A stretch of DNA of 64,000 nucleotides from RYN-428 sp035551995 (lineage in GTDB: Bacteria; Planctomycetota; Phycisphaerae; Tepidisphaerales; Tepidisphaeraceae). The notes under the pieces were generated by a model, which saw only the letters and a list, made by a program, of their open reading frames with translations, did no database searches and was not told where the DNA came from. Below are positions 63,018-64,000 of the stretch, in pieces; position 1 is the first letter of the stretch, and each line of letters opens with the position of its first letter. The stretch is taken from assembly GCA_035551995.1 (NCBI GenBank), contig DASZME010000012.1, forward strand, positions 62,001 to 126,000. Reading direction: 5' to 3'. The position numbers were made by a program, and so were the translations under genes.

Positions 63018-64000
63018 ATGAGACGAGATTTCCTGAAGCTCTGCGGCATGGTCGGGCTTGGCCTCGCCTGTCCCGGCGGCGCCGCTTCGCTGCTCGGCGC
63101 GTCGGTCAAGGAAGAGCCGCCGTATGAAGGACCGTTCTATGTCGTCCTCAACGCTTCGGGCGGCTGGGACACAACCTACCTTATGGACCCCAAGGGCATC
63201 GACGGCATCAACCGTCTCTACCAGTCCGGCGATATCCTCGCAAGGGGCCAGCATAAATACGCCCCCACCGCCAAGCAGATCAAGGCCGGGATGAGCAACG
63301 AGGATTTCTATACAGAGTTCGGCGACGAACTGCTCGTGTTGAACGGCCTGGACTACTCTGTCAACAACCATTCCCCCGGCGCCCGCTACATGGCCACCGG
63401 AAAGCTCGACAGCATGGCCTACCCGACTTTCGCGGCGCTGGTCGCCGCGTGCAAAGGTCCGACCTGTCCGTTGTCATTTCTCACTTTCGGAAACTACTCG
63501 GCAACCGGAAACATCGTCGCGATGTCGCGCGTGCCGTATCTGCCGTCGCTTCAGGGGATCGCCAACGCCGACGCCGTCAACGGCAACGCGCGCTCCCCTT
63601 ACCATGATGATTTCGCCCTGGCGAGCATCGAGCGGGCGCTGCGCGCCGAGAATGAATCACAGGCGGCGCAGCCGCGGTTGCCGCGCCAGGTGCGGGCCGA
63701 GAGCATGCTTTACGCGGCACAGGTCAACTCCAAAGCCTTGCAGCGCGTTACGCCGTATATCCCGGTCAGCGTTCCCAAAGAACGGCTGTCACAGCAGGTT
63801 GAGATCGCGCTCGCCTCGTTCAAGGCCGGCGTCTGCGTCTCGGCGAATCTCAACATCGGACAATTCGATAGTCATGCCAACAACGATGTCAATCAGATGA
63901 AACTTATCCCCGAGTTCCTGGCGGGCGTCGCCTATCTTCTGCATCGAGCCGAGGCGCTGAAAATTCGCGAGAAACTCGTCGTGGTCGTTCAGAGCGAGAT
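63018..64000 (+). CDS. DUF1501-type exported protein, 5' part (runs off the window)
   Basis: The ATG at 63018 follows AAGGAAA. The N-terminus MRRDFLKLCGMVGLGLACPG is a Tat-like or lipoprotein-type signal as in DUF1501 proteins. It continues with FYVVLNASGGWDTTYLMDP, NHSPGARYMATGKLD, and QFDSHANNDVNQM, a phosphatase/sulfatase-like DUF1501 pattern with GGWD and QFDSHANN. No stop occurs before 64000, so at least 327 residues are encoded here. It is the expected partner of the cytochrome-type gene at 59640, from which it is separated by repeat B3 and the vapBC remnant. Confidence 0.8.
   Translation, partial: MRRDFLKLCGMVGLGLACPGGAASLLGASVKEEPPYEGPFYVVLNASGGWDTTYLMDPKGIDGINRLYQSGDILARGQHKYAPTAKQIKAGMSNEDFYTEFGDELLVLNGLDYSVNNHSPGARYMATGKLDSMAYPTFAALVAACKGPTCPLSFLTFGNYSATGNIVAMSRVPYLPSLQGIANADAVNGNARSPYHDDFALASIERALRAENESQAAQPRLPRQVRAESMLYAAQVNSKALQRVTPYIPVSVPKERLSQQVEIALASFKAGVCVSANLNIGQFDSHANNDVNQMKLIPEFLAGVAYLLHRAEALKIREKLVVVVQSE

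Noticed and set aside
1..64000. CRISPR arrays, rRNA, tRNA, prophage or transposase genes
   Set aside because: None was recognised by eye; the repeats are dispersed and palindromic, not regularly spaced direct repeats.

Overview
This 64 kb window is bacterial chromosome of roughly 60% GC, most likely from the Planctomycetota (Phycisphaerae-like). Three things point there. A large secreted protein at 22278-26531 carries the planctomycete-type N-terminal motif ending in RRMLLSG. A cytochrome protein with two CxxCH motifs is paired with a DUF1501-type protein at 59640-64000. Genes for LPS-type surface sugar modification are present (Kdo hydroxylase, FkbM methyltransferase, O-antigen ligase-like protein). 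I see no rRNA, tRNA, CRISPR array, prophage or transposase gene. These assignments are my reading of motifs; no database search was run.

Layout. 1-5.6 kb: dapB and cstA on the minus strand, then modA and modB on the plus strand with no modC. 5.8-10.8 kb: a full hybrid phosphorelay kinase (PAS, HisKA, HATPase, two REC, Hpt) followed by a REC/HD-GYP regulator. 10.8-18.9 kb: a heavy-metal RND efflux operon (Cys/His-rich secreted protein, CusB-, CusA- and CusC-like), meeting head-on a beta-barrel protein and an EF-hand lipoprotein. 19-34 kb: SppA peptidase, a decayed nucleotidyltransferase module, the giant beta-helix/SdrD-like repeat protein, a TauE/SafE permease, Kdo hydroxylase, ThiS, GNAT, a PIG-L deacetylase, and a divergent saccharopine-dehydrogenase-like/unknown pair. 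34-43 kb: FadJ-like beta-oxidation protein and a methylcitrate-cycle operon prpB-prpC-prpD that ends in a PAS-rich HisKA_2 sensor kinase. 43-59 kb: SMP-30-like protein, MFS transporter, SDR, a GT-C glycosyltransferase pair, CPA1 antiporter, Dus, glycan genes, SAMHD1-like HD hydrolase, O-antigen ligase-like protein and a PfkB kinase. 59.6-64 kb: the cytochrome gene and the truncated DUF1501 gene, separated by a palindromic repeat and a vapBC-like toxin-antitoxin pair whose toxin is frameshifted.

The most unusual signal lies in the non-coding DNA. Family A (about 95-170 bp, ends TAGAGC...GCTCTA, GC hairpin core) occurs about nine times. In four cases the TAG of its terminus is the stop codon of the adjacent gene (dapB, modA and two small ORFs). 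Family B (about 180-190 bp, a full-length imperfect palindrome with a hairpin next to a T-run) occurs three times, always at gene 3' ends. Family C has ends close to CCACGGATTGCGC; one copy is interrupted by a family A element, which gives an insertion order. A and B look like mobile, terminator-bearing elements. Separately, eleven start codons have a TANNNT hexamer 6-8 nt upstream and no Shine-Dalgarno, a pattern expected for leaderless transcripts.
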